Assembly: GCA_942491525.1 (NCBI GenBank)
Contig: CALOBW010000020.1
Coordinates: forward strand, 186,001-250,000
Direction: 5' to 3'
Origin: CAYWBU01 sp942491525
Lineage (GTDB): Bacteria > Desulfobacterota > Desulfomonilia > UBA1062
DNA: 64,000 nt
A program made the translations under genes and the position numbers. Shown here one piece after another: positions 56,962 through 64,000 of this stretch (the stretch's first letter is position 1; the number at the start of each line of letters is the position of its first letter). Below the pieces are notes generated by a model. It ran no database searches. It was not told the DNA's origin and was given only the letters and a program-made list of their open reading frames with translations.

Positions 56962-58587
56962 TTAAACCATGTATTTAATCTTCAGCCGTTCAGCCGCATT
57001 GAAATCCGAAATACCCAGCGCATCGCTCATGCCGATGGGCAGAGAGGTTGAACGTCCCAGCGGAGCCAGAATCTTTCTGAGCTCATCATCAAAGCTGGTG
57101 TAGACCTCCACCACGCGCTCGGCAACCTTCTCCGGATCCAGGCGACGATAGATGCGCGGATCCTGCGAGGTGATACCCTTGGGACAGAGGCCGATGTTGC
57201 AGATGTTGCAGCGGTCATTCTCCGAACCGACACAGCCGGCCGCCGCCTGCATGATGTACTTGCCGACCTGCACGCAGCTGGCACCCATCATGTAGAGGGC
57301 CGCGGCATTGGCCGCCAGGTTGCCGTTCTTGCCGACGCCGCCGCCGGCGATGATCGGCACCTCGTTCTGCATGCCGATCTTGGCCAGGTTGAGGTAGGCG
57401 TCGCGCACGTTGCTGGCGATCGGGTGGCCCATGGAGTTCATGGAGACGTTGTAGGCCGCACCGGTGCCGCCGTCCTCGCCGTCAATGGCCAGCGCCGAGG
57501 CGTAGGGGTTACGGGTCAGGTTGTTGAGCACCGCATTTGAGGTGGTCGAAGCCGAAATCTTGGGATAGACCGGCACGCGGAAGCCCCAGGCCATGGACAT
57601 GGACTGGATCATCTTGGCCACACTCTCCTCGATGGAGTACTGGGTCTGATGGGTGGGCGGCGAAGGCAGGCTGACGCCGGTGGGCACGCCGCGGATGGCC
57701 GCGATCAACTTGTTGACCTTGTACCACATCAAGAGGCCGCCGTCGCCGGGCTTGGCGCCCTGGCCATACTTGATCTCGATGGCGCAGGGATCCTCCTTCA
57801 TGTGCGGCAGGGCGTGGATGATCTCATCCCAGCCGAAGTAGCCCGAGGCGATCTGAATAATGGTATATTTGAGGAAGCGCGACTTGAGCAGGCGCGGAGG
57901 GCAGCCGCCCTCACCGGTACAGATGCGCACCGGCATGTTAAGCTCCTCATTGAGGTAGGCCACGCCCATCTGCAGACCCTCCCACATGTTGGGCGACATG
58001 GCGCCGAAACTCATGGAGCCGATCACCAGCGGGTAGATCTCGCGCACCGGCGGCGCCCAGCCGTTCATGGCGATGCTCTTGAGGGCATCTTCGGGCGACT
58101 GCACGCGACCCAGCAGGGTTCTGAGTTCAAACTCATGCCGTCCGGCATCCAGTGCCGGGTCAGTCAGCATCGAGATACGGGCAAACTTGATCTGATCCAG
58201 CAGGCTGTCATTGTTGTTGCGACGGCCGCCGCGACGCCGCGGGGCGCCGTCCTGATTGTTATGGAAGATCAGTTTATCCTTCTCATCGCTGGCACAGGGC
58301 ATGATGGCCCGGTTCGGGCAGACCATATTGCACATGCCGCAGCCGATACAGGCGTGGGCCACATCGGTCTTCTGGCGGATGCCGTGATAGATGCTGTAGA
58401 GGTTGCCGGGGCGCTCCTCCAGGCCGACCTGTACGTTGACGGTGCGTTTGCGGTGCACGCCCAGCTCAATGGCCTTGACCGGGCAGACCGAGGTGCAGCG
58501 GCCGCACAGGGTACATTTATCTTTATCCCAAGCGATCTGCCATTTCAGATCCTTGACGCTCAGTGTTGACGGGTGCATTTTTCCCAT
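56962..58587 (-). CDS. Glutamate synthase FMN domain with N-terminal ferredoxin motifs
   Basis: 541 residues. Two 4Fe-4S motifs at the N-terminus (CTLCGRCTSVCP and CIGCGMCNMVCP), then the FMN-dependent synthase barrel: YPLVIGSMSFGAMSPNMWEGLQMG, RICTGEGGCPPRLLKSRF, IEIKYGQGAKPGDGGLL, VSLPSPPTHQTQYSIE, ALAIDGEDGGTGAAYNVSMNSMGHP and C-x5-C-x-I-C at CVGSENDRCNICNIGLCPKG. This is the archaeal-type GltB core that makes glutamate from ammonia and 2-oxoglutarate. AAGGAGG precedes the ATG, inside the end of the glutaminase gene. Cys near the end supply the 3Fe-4S centre. Confidence 0.94.
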   Translation of the reverse strand: MGKMHPSTLSVKDLKWQIAWDKDKCTLCGRCTSVCPVKAIELGVHRKRTVNVQVGLEERPGNLYSIYHGIRQKTDVAHACIGCGMCNMVCPNRAIMPCASDEKDKLIFHNNQDGAPRRRGGRRNNNDSLLDQIKFARISMLTDPALDAGRHEFELRTLLGRVQSPEDALKSIAMNGWAPPVREIYPLVIGSMSFGAMSPNMWEGLQMGVAYLNEELNMPVRICTGEGGCPPRLLKSRFLKYTIIQIASGYFGWDEIIHALPHMKEDPCAIEIKYGQGAKPGDGGLLMWYKVNKLIAAIRGVPTGVSLPSPPTHQTQYSIEESVAKMIQSMSMAWGFRVPVYPKISASTTSNAVLNNLTRNPYASALAIDGEDGGTGAAYNVSMNSMGHPIASNVRDAYLNLAKIGMQNEVPIIAGGGVGKNGNLAANAAALYMMGASCVQVGKYIMQAAAGCVGSENDRCNICNIGLCPKGITSQDPRIYRRLDPEKVAERVVEVYTSFDDELRKILAPLGRSTSLPIGMSDALGISDFNAAERLKIKYMV

Positions 58588-59690
58588 TGGTTCCTCCTTT
58601 TTAACTCCATGCGCTGATCATCCACATAGACGATGTCATACTTCATGGGCTGGACATCCTGGCTCTTGTCACGATCCGGAATGGCTGAATCGAGACCGCA
58701 CATCTCAGACGAGAAGGCGTAGACACCGGGCTTGCCGCCCACGACGCCGGGACGCAGCTTCTTGGAGTCCTGGCACATGAACATGGTCTTATCCGGCAGG
58801 CAGCCGATCACGCAGTTGGGACCGTCGATGGTCAGCGGCCGGCAGCTCTGCTTCAATGTACGCAGAAAATCTTTGTCCGGATGCTGCTCGATCTCATGAT
58901 CCTTGAGCGGGGTGATGATATGCTTGTAGGCATCCAGGCCCAGGCCCAGCTGCTTGGTGGTGTAGTGCAGAATGTGGCAGAAGACCTCGGAGTCGGACTG
59001 ATACCCCATGTAACCGGGATATTTACGACCCAGCAGGTACTCCTTGATCGGAATAAAGGCGGTATTCTCACCGTTGGTCATGCTGGCAACCCCCTCAACG
59101 AAGAAGGGATGGCAGGCGTAGAGGGTGATGTCATAGTTGGTGTTCTGACGACCCTGGGCCATGATGGTGCGCGCCTGGATGCTGGCGTTATCCAGCCCCA
59201 GGTAGGCTGCGATCTCCATGGGGTCCCCGACCTCCTTGATGATGACCGTGTCCCACCAGAAGGAGAAGACCATCATGGACTCGTCGGCCTCACCCATCTC
59301 ACGCAGCTCAACGCGGATCTCCATCAGCTTGCGCCCGATCTCCTCCTGGCTCAGACCGTCCCACTCATCAGGGCACTCATAGGCTCTGATCAGATAGAGG
59401 TCACGCTGAGGGGTTCCCTTGGGCGGTTTCTTCTTTGTCTTAATTGAAAGTTTGTGGCGGGTTAGAAAACCCTTATTCATCATATATGTATCCAGATTGC
59501 GGATACCCTCCTGGGTGAAGACACCCGAGAGAATCGGACAATCCTTGAGCGACTCCAGCTCGCCGCCCAGATCGGTCATGTAGAGGCCCACACCGGAGCC
59601 GTCATGACCCTCTTTCATGGTATCCAGCGCGCGCAGGGCTACCATCGGCGAAAGGGGCTCGTTACTTGTAATCGAAAAAAGTCGACACAT
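58560..59690 (-). CDS. Glutamate synthase glutaminase (class II amidotransferase) subunit
   Basis: About 376 residues. The ATG at 59690 puts Cys at position 2 (MCRLFSITSNEPLSP), the N-terminal nucleophile, with GGAGAG upstream; a longer in-frame start lies beyond the promoter. HDGSGVGLYM, YMGYQSDSEVF and FSSEMCGLDSA follow the class II glutaminase pattern. It liberates ammonia from glutamine for the synthase. It starts the operon, and its 3' end overlaps the FMN gene by 28 bases. Splitting glutaminase, FMN and GXGXG/GltD parts into three proteins is seen in some anaerobes and archaea. Confidence 0.9.
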   Translation of the reverse strand: MCRLFSITSNEPLSPMVALRALDTMKEGHDGSGVGLYMTDLGGELESLKDCPILSGVFTQEGIRNLDTYMMNKGFLTRHKLSIKTKKKPPKGTPQRDLYLIRAYECPDEWDGLSQEEIGRKLMEIRVELREMGEADESMMVFSFWWDTVIIKEVGDPMEIAAYLGLDNASIQARTIMAQGRQNTNYDITLYACHPFFVEGVASMTNGENTAFIPIKEYLLGRKYPGYMGYQSDSEVFCHILHYTTKQLGLGLDAYKHIITPLKDHEIEQHPDKDFLRTLKQSCRPLTIDGPNCVIGCLPDKTMFMCQDSKKLRPGVVGGKPGVYAFSSEMCGLDSAIPDRDKSQDVQPMKYDIVYVDDQRMELKRRNQWEKCTRQH

Positions 59691-59727
59691 CTTTGCTCTC
59701 CTTCTAATTTTAGTCCTCGGCCATATA

Positions 59728-59744
59728 AGCCAGAAGCGTGCCAA
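59728..59744 (-). promoter_or_regulatory. Sigma-54 type promoter of the glutamate synthase operon
   Basis: Read on the minus strand: TTGGCACGCTTCTGGCT. GG and GC are separated by 10 bases, the -24 half (TTGGCACG) is perfect and the -12 half has TGGC for TTGC. Transcription would start near 59717, giving a leader of about 27 bases. Confidence 0.7.
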
Positions 59745-60005
59745 GACCCCAAAAGGGGCCTGACATTATATTTTATCAATATTTTCAATAGATTTATAAC
59801 TAACAACAATATCGAACAATCAAGCACTTAGCTGTTTCAGCCATCCTTCAGGAATTCAATAGGTTAACATAGTTAACCAAAACACTATCTACATTTTTGT
59901 ATCGCAATCAAATCCCGGAATCAAAAAATGAAACATTTATGTATCCATCAAACCTCTGGAGCTCTGCCGGCCAATGGATCGGCACGCCAAATCCGGAATC
60001 AAAAT
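59745..60005. other. AT-rich upstream region of the glutamate synthase operon
   Basis: Some 260 bases, AT-rich, between the promoter and the stop of the DUF1499 gene. A short CCCC-TTTT-GGGG hairpin (59747-59758) adjoins the -24 element. No palindrome matching the classical NtrC site was seen, and no gene. Confidence 0.5.
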
Positions 60006-60434
60006 CTATTTTTTCACAGGTTGTGCCCTGAAACGGACGCCGATCGCCTCCATCCGCCGCCGGTTGACCCCCATGTCATGGTAACCCACCCTGGAGGCGG
60101 AACGAAAATGAACCACCGAATCATCTATCAGAAACTCAACATCATCCACAAAGCGCAATATGCGGCTGCAGAATTCAACCCGAATATAACCTTCATCAGC
60201 CTGCACAACCTCAGCCCGCGGCATGTCAGCCAGAATCGCCAAAATCCGCCGCCGGGCATCAGCCACACTGCCGTCATGGGGCCAGGCCGCCATCAGCTTA
60301 GTGCGGTCATGAGTCTGGGTGGAGACACAGTTGGGACTATCCGGACATTCCGCCAATCTGCCCTCCGGCAAAACAGCAGCCATCAGCAGCGTACTCCAGC
60401 CAATCATCAGCAGCACCCCCAAAGCCTTACGCAT
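60006..60434 (-). CDS. DUF1499 family exported protein
   Basis: About 142 residues from ATG 60434 (MRKALGVLLMIGWSTLLMAAV, signal peptide or anchor). The hallmark CPDSPNCVSTQ is present, then a core ending DDVEFLIDDSVVHFRSASRVGYHDMGVNRRRMEAI, typical of DUF1499. The family is linked loosely to envelope stress or lipid functions. A longer in-frame start exists at 60485, but GGGGTGAG sits at the shorter one. Confidence 0.92.
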   Translation of the reverse strand: MRKALGVLLMIGWSTLLMAAVLPEGRLAECPDSPNCVSTQTHDRTKLMAAWPHDGSVADARRRILAILADMPRAEVVQADEGYIRVEFCSRILRFVDDVEFLIDDSVVHFRSASRVGYHDMGVNRRRMEAIGVRFRAQPVKK

Positions 60435-60561
60435 ACTCACCCCAAACCTTTTTATCGGCCCCCCAACAATCAAACCTAAACCCAATCATTTATGATGATC
60501 ACTTTTCAAGAAAACCAAACCAACAACCGATTACTCAACTACCAAATACTTGGAGGGTTTC

Positions 60562-62367
60562 ATGAAAAGAAAACTGCGTACCAAGTTCATCACTCCCGCC
60601 GGCCTGACGGTTGCAGTCGGCATACTGATCATCTGCACCCTGACCCTGGGCACATCCCGCAAAGCCTTCGTCGACCAGGTTGCCGCCTACGCAACCTATA
60701 CAGCGTCCAGCACCATCCAGAATCTGGACGCCTGGATATCCGCCAACACCGTCCTGATTGAAACATGGAGCACCAACCAGATCTTCAGCCAGGCCCTCGG
60801 CGGAGACACCGCAACCGCCAACCGGCGCCTGGCGGAATACGGCCGTCACTACGACATCTTTGAAAATATCTTCCTGGCCGACAGCCGCGGCGAACTGATC
60901 GCCGGCTCCCAGACAGCGGCACTGGGCAAGATCAACATCAGCAACTTCCCGTTCTACAAGGAGGCCCGGCAGGGCAAGACCAGCATCAGCGACATCATCC
61001 CCAGCGAAGAGACCGGCAACCCGGTCTTCGTCATCGCGACACCGGTGGACGGCGGCGGCGTGTTATTTGCCCCGGTCAAACTCAGCGCCTTCAGCCAACG
61101 CTTCATCAATCCCATCAAGATCGGCCAGCACGGCTTCACCTTCATGACCAACGCCAACGGCCTGATTGTGGCCTCCAGCAACCCGGATCAGGTTCTCAAG
61201 GAGAGCATCGGCGAGAGCGAACACTTCAAGACCATCAAATCCCAGCAGAACGGCTTCCTGCGTTATGACCTTGAGGGCGTCAACATCTCAGCCGCCTTCG
61301 ACACCTCCAGCCACGGCTGGATACTGATCACCAACGCCATCAGCAAAGAGGCCTACCAGGCCATGTGGCGCATCCTCAAGATGTCCATCGCAGCCCTGAT
61401 CCTGACGGTGCTGACGCTCTGCGCCCTGCTCTGGTTCCTGACCGACTGGCTCATAATTACGCCCATCAAAAAAGTTTCCGACGGCCTGGCCGATGCCGCC
61501 GAAGGAGAAGGTGACCTCACCAGCCGCCTGAACTACAACAGCGGGGATGAGGTCGGCGAGCTGGCCAGCTCATTTGACAGTTTCGTAGACAAGATTGAAG
61601 AGCTCATCATCGCCACCAAGGCCTCGGCCCAGCAGGTGGACTCGGCCACCGACGAGGTGGCCTCCGGCTCCCAGGGCCTCTCCCAGGCCACCCAGGAGCA
61701 GGCCTCGGCCATCGAAGAGGTGGCCGCCACCATCGAACAGATGACCTCCTCAATCAAGCAGAACGCCCAGAATGCCGAGCAGGGGCTCGGGCAGGCCCGC
61801 CAGGCAGTGGGCATGGCCCAGCAGAGCGCCGAACTGAGCCAGAAGCTCAACCTCGCCATGACCCAGATCTCAAACTCATCCCAGCAGATCAACGCCATCA
61901 TCACCACGGTCAACGAGGTGGCCTTCCAGACCAATCTGCTGGCCCTGAATGCCGCCGTCGAGGCCGCCCGCGCCGGCGAGCACGGCAAGGGCTTCGCAGT
62001 GGTGGCCGAAGAGGTCAGAAGCCTGGCCCAGAAGAGCGCCGACAGCTCCCAGCAGATCAGAACCCTGATCGAAGACACCACCGGCAAGATCAAAAACGGC
62101 GACGAGATCGTCAAACAGTCCGCCGAATCGCTGCAGGCCATCAACGACGCCATCGAGACCCTCTCGCAGACCATCGAGGAGATCGCCGCCTCCAGCGCCG
62201 AACAGGCCAGCGGCGTCGATGAAGTCAACCGCGCCGTCAGCCAGATCGACATGACCACCCAGCAGAACGCCAGCACGGTGGAGGAGCTGGCCGCCACCGC
62301 CGACCATCTCAACAATGAGTCGCGCGACCTGAGCGGCCTGGTGGGACGCTTCAAAGTCAGCCGCTAG
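60562..62367 (+). CDS. Methyl-accepting chemotaxis protein (dCache-HAMP-MCP)
   Basis: About 601 residues. Membrane helix 1 (LTVAVGILIICTLTLG), a periplasmic dCache sensor (about 35-275; IFENIFLADSRGELIAGSQ, ISNFPFYKEARQGKTSISDII, IGQHGFTFMTNANGLIVASSN), helix 2 (ALILTVLTLCALLWFL), HAMP, then the signalling coiled coil with the conserved tip NEVAFQTNLLALNAAVEAARAGEHGKGFAVVAEEVRSLAQ (quoted in part: NEVAFQTNLLALNAAVEAAR). No CheR-binding pentapeptide at the C-terminus. TGGAGGG precedes the ATG. Ligand unknown; amino acids or carboxylates are common for dCache. Convergent with the next gene. Confidence 0.95.
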   Translation: MKRKLRTKFITPAGLTVAVGILIICTLTLGTSRKAFVDQVAAYATYTASSTIQNLDAWISANTVLIETWSTNQIFSQALGGDTATANRRLAEYGRHYDIFENIFLADSRGELIAGSQTAALGKINISNFPFYKEARQGKTSISDIIPSEETGNPVFVIATPVDGGGVLFAPVKLSAFSQRFINPIKIGQHGFTFMTNANGLIVASSNPDQVLKESIGESEHFKTIKSQQNGFLRYDLEGVNISAAFDTSSHGWILITNAISKEAYQAMWRILKMSIAALILTVLTLCALLWFLTDWLIITPIKKVSDGLADAAEGEGDLTSRLNYNSGDEVGELASSFDSFVDKIEELIIATKASAQQVDSATDEVASGSQGLSQATQEQASAIEEVAATIEQMTSSIKQNAQNAEQGLGQARQAVGMAQQSAELSQKLNLAMTQISNSSQQINAIITTVNEVAFQTNLLALNAAVEAARAGEHGKGFAVVAEEVRSLAQKSADSSQQIRTLIEDTTGKIKNGDEIVKQSAESLQAINDAIETLSQTIEEIAASSAEQASGVDEVNRAVSQIDMTTQQNASTVEELAATADHLNNESRDLSGLVGRFKVSR

Positions 62368-64000
62368 TAGCGGTAGCGCACCAGCTCCTCCTTGATGTCG
62401 GGAACATGAAAGGTGCGCGGCAGCTCAAAGGGCCCGTGACTGCCGACAGCATATTGAAGCGGCTTGTCACGATGACTGAGGACCAGCTCAAGGTTAGCCC
62501 AGTTGCAGCGGTCAGGATCGGCGTTCCAGAACCAGGGCACAATGTTCCACTCAACATAGAAGTGCTGCTGCCGGTTATCAAAGCTGGCCAGCGAAAGATT
62601 GTTGCTGTAGCAGCCCGGGCTCGACTCACAGTCGCGCCAGCTGGTGCTCAGGGCGGCATGACGGCTCAGATAATCGTCATGACTGGTGCGCACACAGATG
62701 CTGCTGCCGCGCCAGGCCAGCACCAGCCAGTCGACCAGTTCAAGCTCCTGCGGACTTGACGCGCCGCAGATGCGAGATCCCTCACGATTAGCCGGCGTAA
62801 TAAACCTGACCGCTTTATTCAGATCCAGCAGCTGAGGATTCAGATCCTCGCCGATACCGAAATCAACCTTGCGAATAAAAAGGCTCGGATCAAACGGGGT
62901 ATAGAAGCTCGGATAACAGAAGAGCGAGAGCGGCGTGGCCATGATGTCCGCAAAAACTGTCGGCGCCCCGATCCCCAGGGGCGTCTTCATGCGCCAGGTG
63001 GAGCGGGCATAGAAGATCACCCGGCCGTCATACCAGGCGCGCCAGCTCAGATCGAAGTCATCTTCATTCTCCCGGATCTGACCAACCTTAAACTGCAGAC
63101 AGCTATCGATGTGCAGCCGATTGTGACTGTCCACCGGCAGCCCGCCGATATGCGGGGCCGCGGCCCAGGTGCGCAGTCCCAGGGTGGGAACGATCCGGCC
63201 CTTGACCAGCCGCGGGGCGCATTGATTCATGATGAAGGGCGTGCAGGTAGTGGCCGTCTGCGGATAAAATCTGATCTCATCGAAGAGCGGCAGCGACGGC
63301 GCAGCCAAGACATAGACCCAGCCCTGCTCATCCCCGCGGGAGATTGCAACCTCCTCCACCGCCCTGACCTGCCTGAACTGATCCCTGAGCCGCTTGACGC
63401 CGATGCGGTCGCCGCAGTCGGCCGCCATGAAGATCAGATGGTCATGATGGTTGAAGATGCCGTCGCCGTCAGCCGGGTTGGCCTCCGGGCCGCAGGGCAG
63501 CACAATGCGGTTGTCCTGCGTGAACTCGAGCAGATCAAATGGAATATGGCGCAGCCGGCCCTGACGCCAGGCCACCACGGCGATCTGATCCAGGCGCCGA
63601 CCGCGCAGCTGATCAAAGCAGGAGGCCTCAAGGGCCGCCAGATCCACCAGCCTGTTCAAGCTCTTGCGCCCGGGCCCGGTCTGCCGGTGCGCCTGCTCAT
63701 GCCGATAGAGATCATAGCGGTTGCGAATATCAGGGCCGTACTCCTGCTGATAATGGCGGGCCTGCTCATCAATATAGAGCGGCCAGGAGCGCTCGACCGC
63801 CCGCAGATCCCGCCAGAACTCGGCCGGCAACTGCTCAAGCTCCTCATCATCCCAGCGCGAGATGGGGAAAACACTCTCAGGCCAGGGAGCCTCGCCGGCG
63901 GCAACTGCCTGCCACTGGGCGGCCGGAATCTCGCAAATGGCGTCGAGCGATCGCCGCCCTGCCCGCGGGCCGCTGTCAGCAGCACGACGCCGATGACCAT
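62364..64000 (-). CDS. Large unknown protein, continues beyond the right edge
   Basis: The frame is open from the stop at 62364 to the edge at 64000 (about 545 residues), with no in-frame ATG, GTG or TTG before 63830, so the start is outside the window or disrupted. The sequence is rich in Trp, Tyr, Asp and Arg with many strand-like stretches (FDLSWRAWYDGRVIFYARSTWRMKT, FYVEWNIVPWFWNADPD). No family is recognised. Overlaps the chemoreceptor stop by 4 bases on the opposite strand. A signal-peptide-like start (MVIGVVLLTAARG) exists in another frame exactly at the edge, so a frameshift is possible. Confidence 0.55.
   Translation of the reverse strand, partial: GHRRRAADSGPRAGRRSLDAICEIPAAQWQAVAAGEAPWPESVFPISRWDDEELEQLPAEFWRDLRAVERSWPLYIDEQARHYQQEYGPDIRNRYDLYRHEQAHRQTGPGRKSLNRLVDLAALEASCFDQLRGRRLDQIAVVAWRQGRLRHIPFDLLEFTQDNRIVLPCGPEANPADGDGIFNHHDHLIFMAADCGDRIGVKRLRDQFRQVRAVEEVAISRGDEQGWVYVLAAPSLPLFDEIRFYPQTATTCTPFIMNQCAPRLVKGRIVPTLGLRTWAAAPHIGGLPVDSHNRLHIDSCLQFKVGQIRENEDDFDLSWRAWYDGRVIFYARSTWRMKTPLGIGAPTVFADIMATPLSLFCYPSFYTPFDPSLFIRKVDFGIGEDLNPQLLDLNKAVRFITPANREGSRICGASSPQELELVDWLVLAWRGSSICVRTSHDDYLSRHAALSTSWRDCESSPGCYSNNLSLASFDNRQQHFYVEWNIVPWFWNADPDRCNWANLELVLSHRDKPLQYAVGSHGPFELPRTFHVPDIKEELVRYRY

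Noticed and set aside
55588..57051. Plus-strand reading frame of 487 codons opposite the glutamate synthase genes
   Set aside because: It covers two clear minus-strand genes and reads as His/Gly/Ala-rich antisense translation without recognizable domains.

Overview
The window reads as a chromosomal segment of a GC-rich, anaerobic Gram-negative bacterium. The gene content best fits a Desulfuromonas/Geobacter-type lineage. This placement is an inference from: futalosine-route menaquinone genes, a ferredoxin-rich split glutamate synthase, an iron-sulfur type PurF, several sigma-54 type promoters, large hybrid histidine kinases, and outer-membrane and Tat/lipoprotein exports. No rRNA, tRNA, CRISPR array, insertion sequence or phage gene was recognised.

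Layout. 1-1.4 kb: end of a menaquinone operon (mqnC or mqnE tail, mqnD, mqnB). 1.5-3.1 kb: a Tat-exported Fe-S protein plus a cytochrome b with no catalytic partner. 3.2-8.2 kb: a TPR protein, a TetR/EthD pair, a tiny membrane protein, and an ADP-forming acyl-CoA synthetase broken by a frameshift. 8.4-11.9 kb: an envelope set (LolA-like protein, beta-barrel protein, propeller-like lipoprotein). 12-19.6 kb: the most distinctive region. It holds a membrane-anchored sigma-54 activator, a START-domain protein plus a 7-TM protein behind a perfect -24/-12 promoter, and three tandem paralogous short-chain dehydrogenases, each with its own -24/-12 promoter and terminator. 19.7-30.4 kb: small conserved genes (cupin, CutA, YbjQ pair, M48 protease, DUF2835, YchJ, DUF2288), an NlpC/P60-SPOR lipoprotein, Prc protease, YceH, an FRG protein, a GH16-nuclease/phosphatase fusion and a DJ-1 protein. 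30.5-36.1 kb: a hybrid kinase, WrbA, ArgC, LysE, DUF6868 and VanZ proteins. 36.1-37.5 kb: a low-GC patch with two orphan genes and a nested inverted-repeat element. 37.5-48.4 kb: a methyltransferase, ArfB, an AlkD-like protein, a very large hybrid kinase, and a tightly overlapping operon metF - HI0933-type flavoprotein - serpin - NYN/LOTUS - DksA-like - GDPD. 48.6-59.7 kb (minus strand): the nitrogen block, carA-carB-purF and a three-part glutamate synthase with a sigma-54 type promoter. 60-64 kb: DUF1499, a chemoreceptor, and an unknown protein running off the right edge.

How the parts fit. The 12-19.6 kb region looks like a dedicated sigma-54 module. A membrane sensor-activator probably switches on a periplasmic lipid-binding START protein and a polytopic membrane protein. 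The three dehydrogenase paralogues use the same sigma factor; two of them share a nearly identical 18-bp dyad at the same distance upstream of the promoter. The substrate is unknown; a hydrophobic or lipid-like compound is a guess from the START domain. The glutamate synthase, carbamoyl-phosphate synthase and PurF block joins ammonia assimilation with glutamine-dependent pyrimidine, arginine and purine synthesis.
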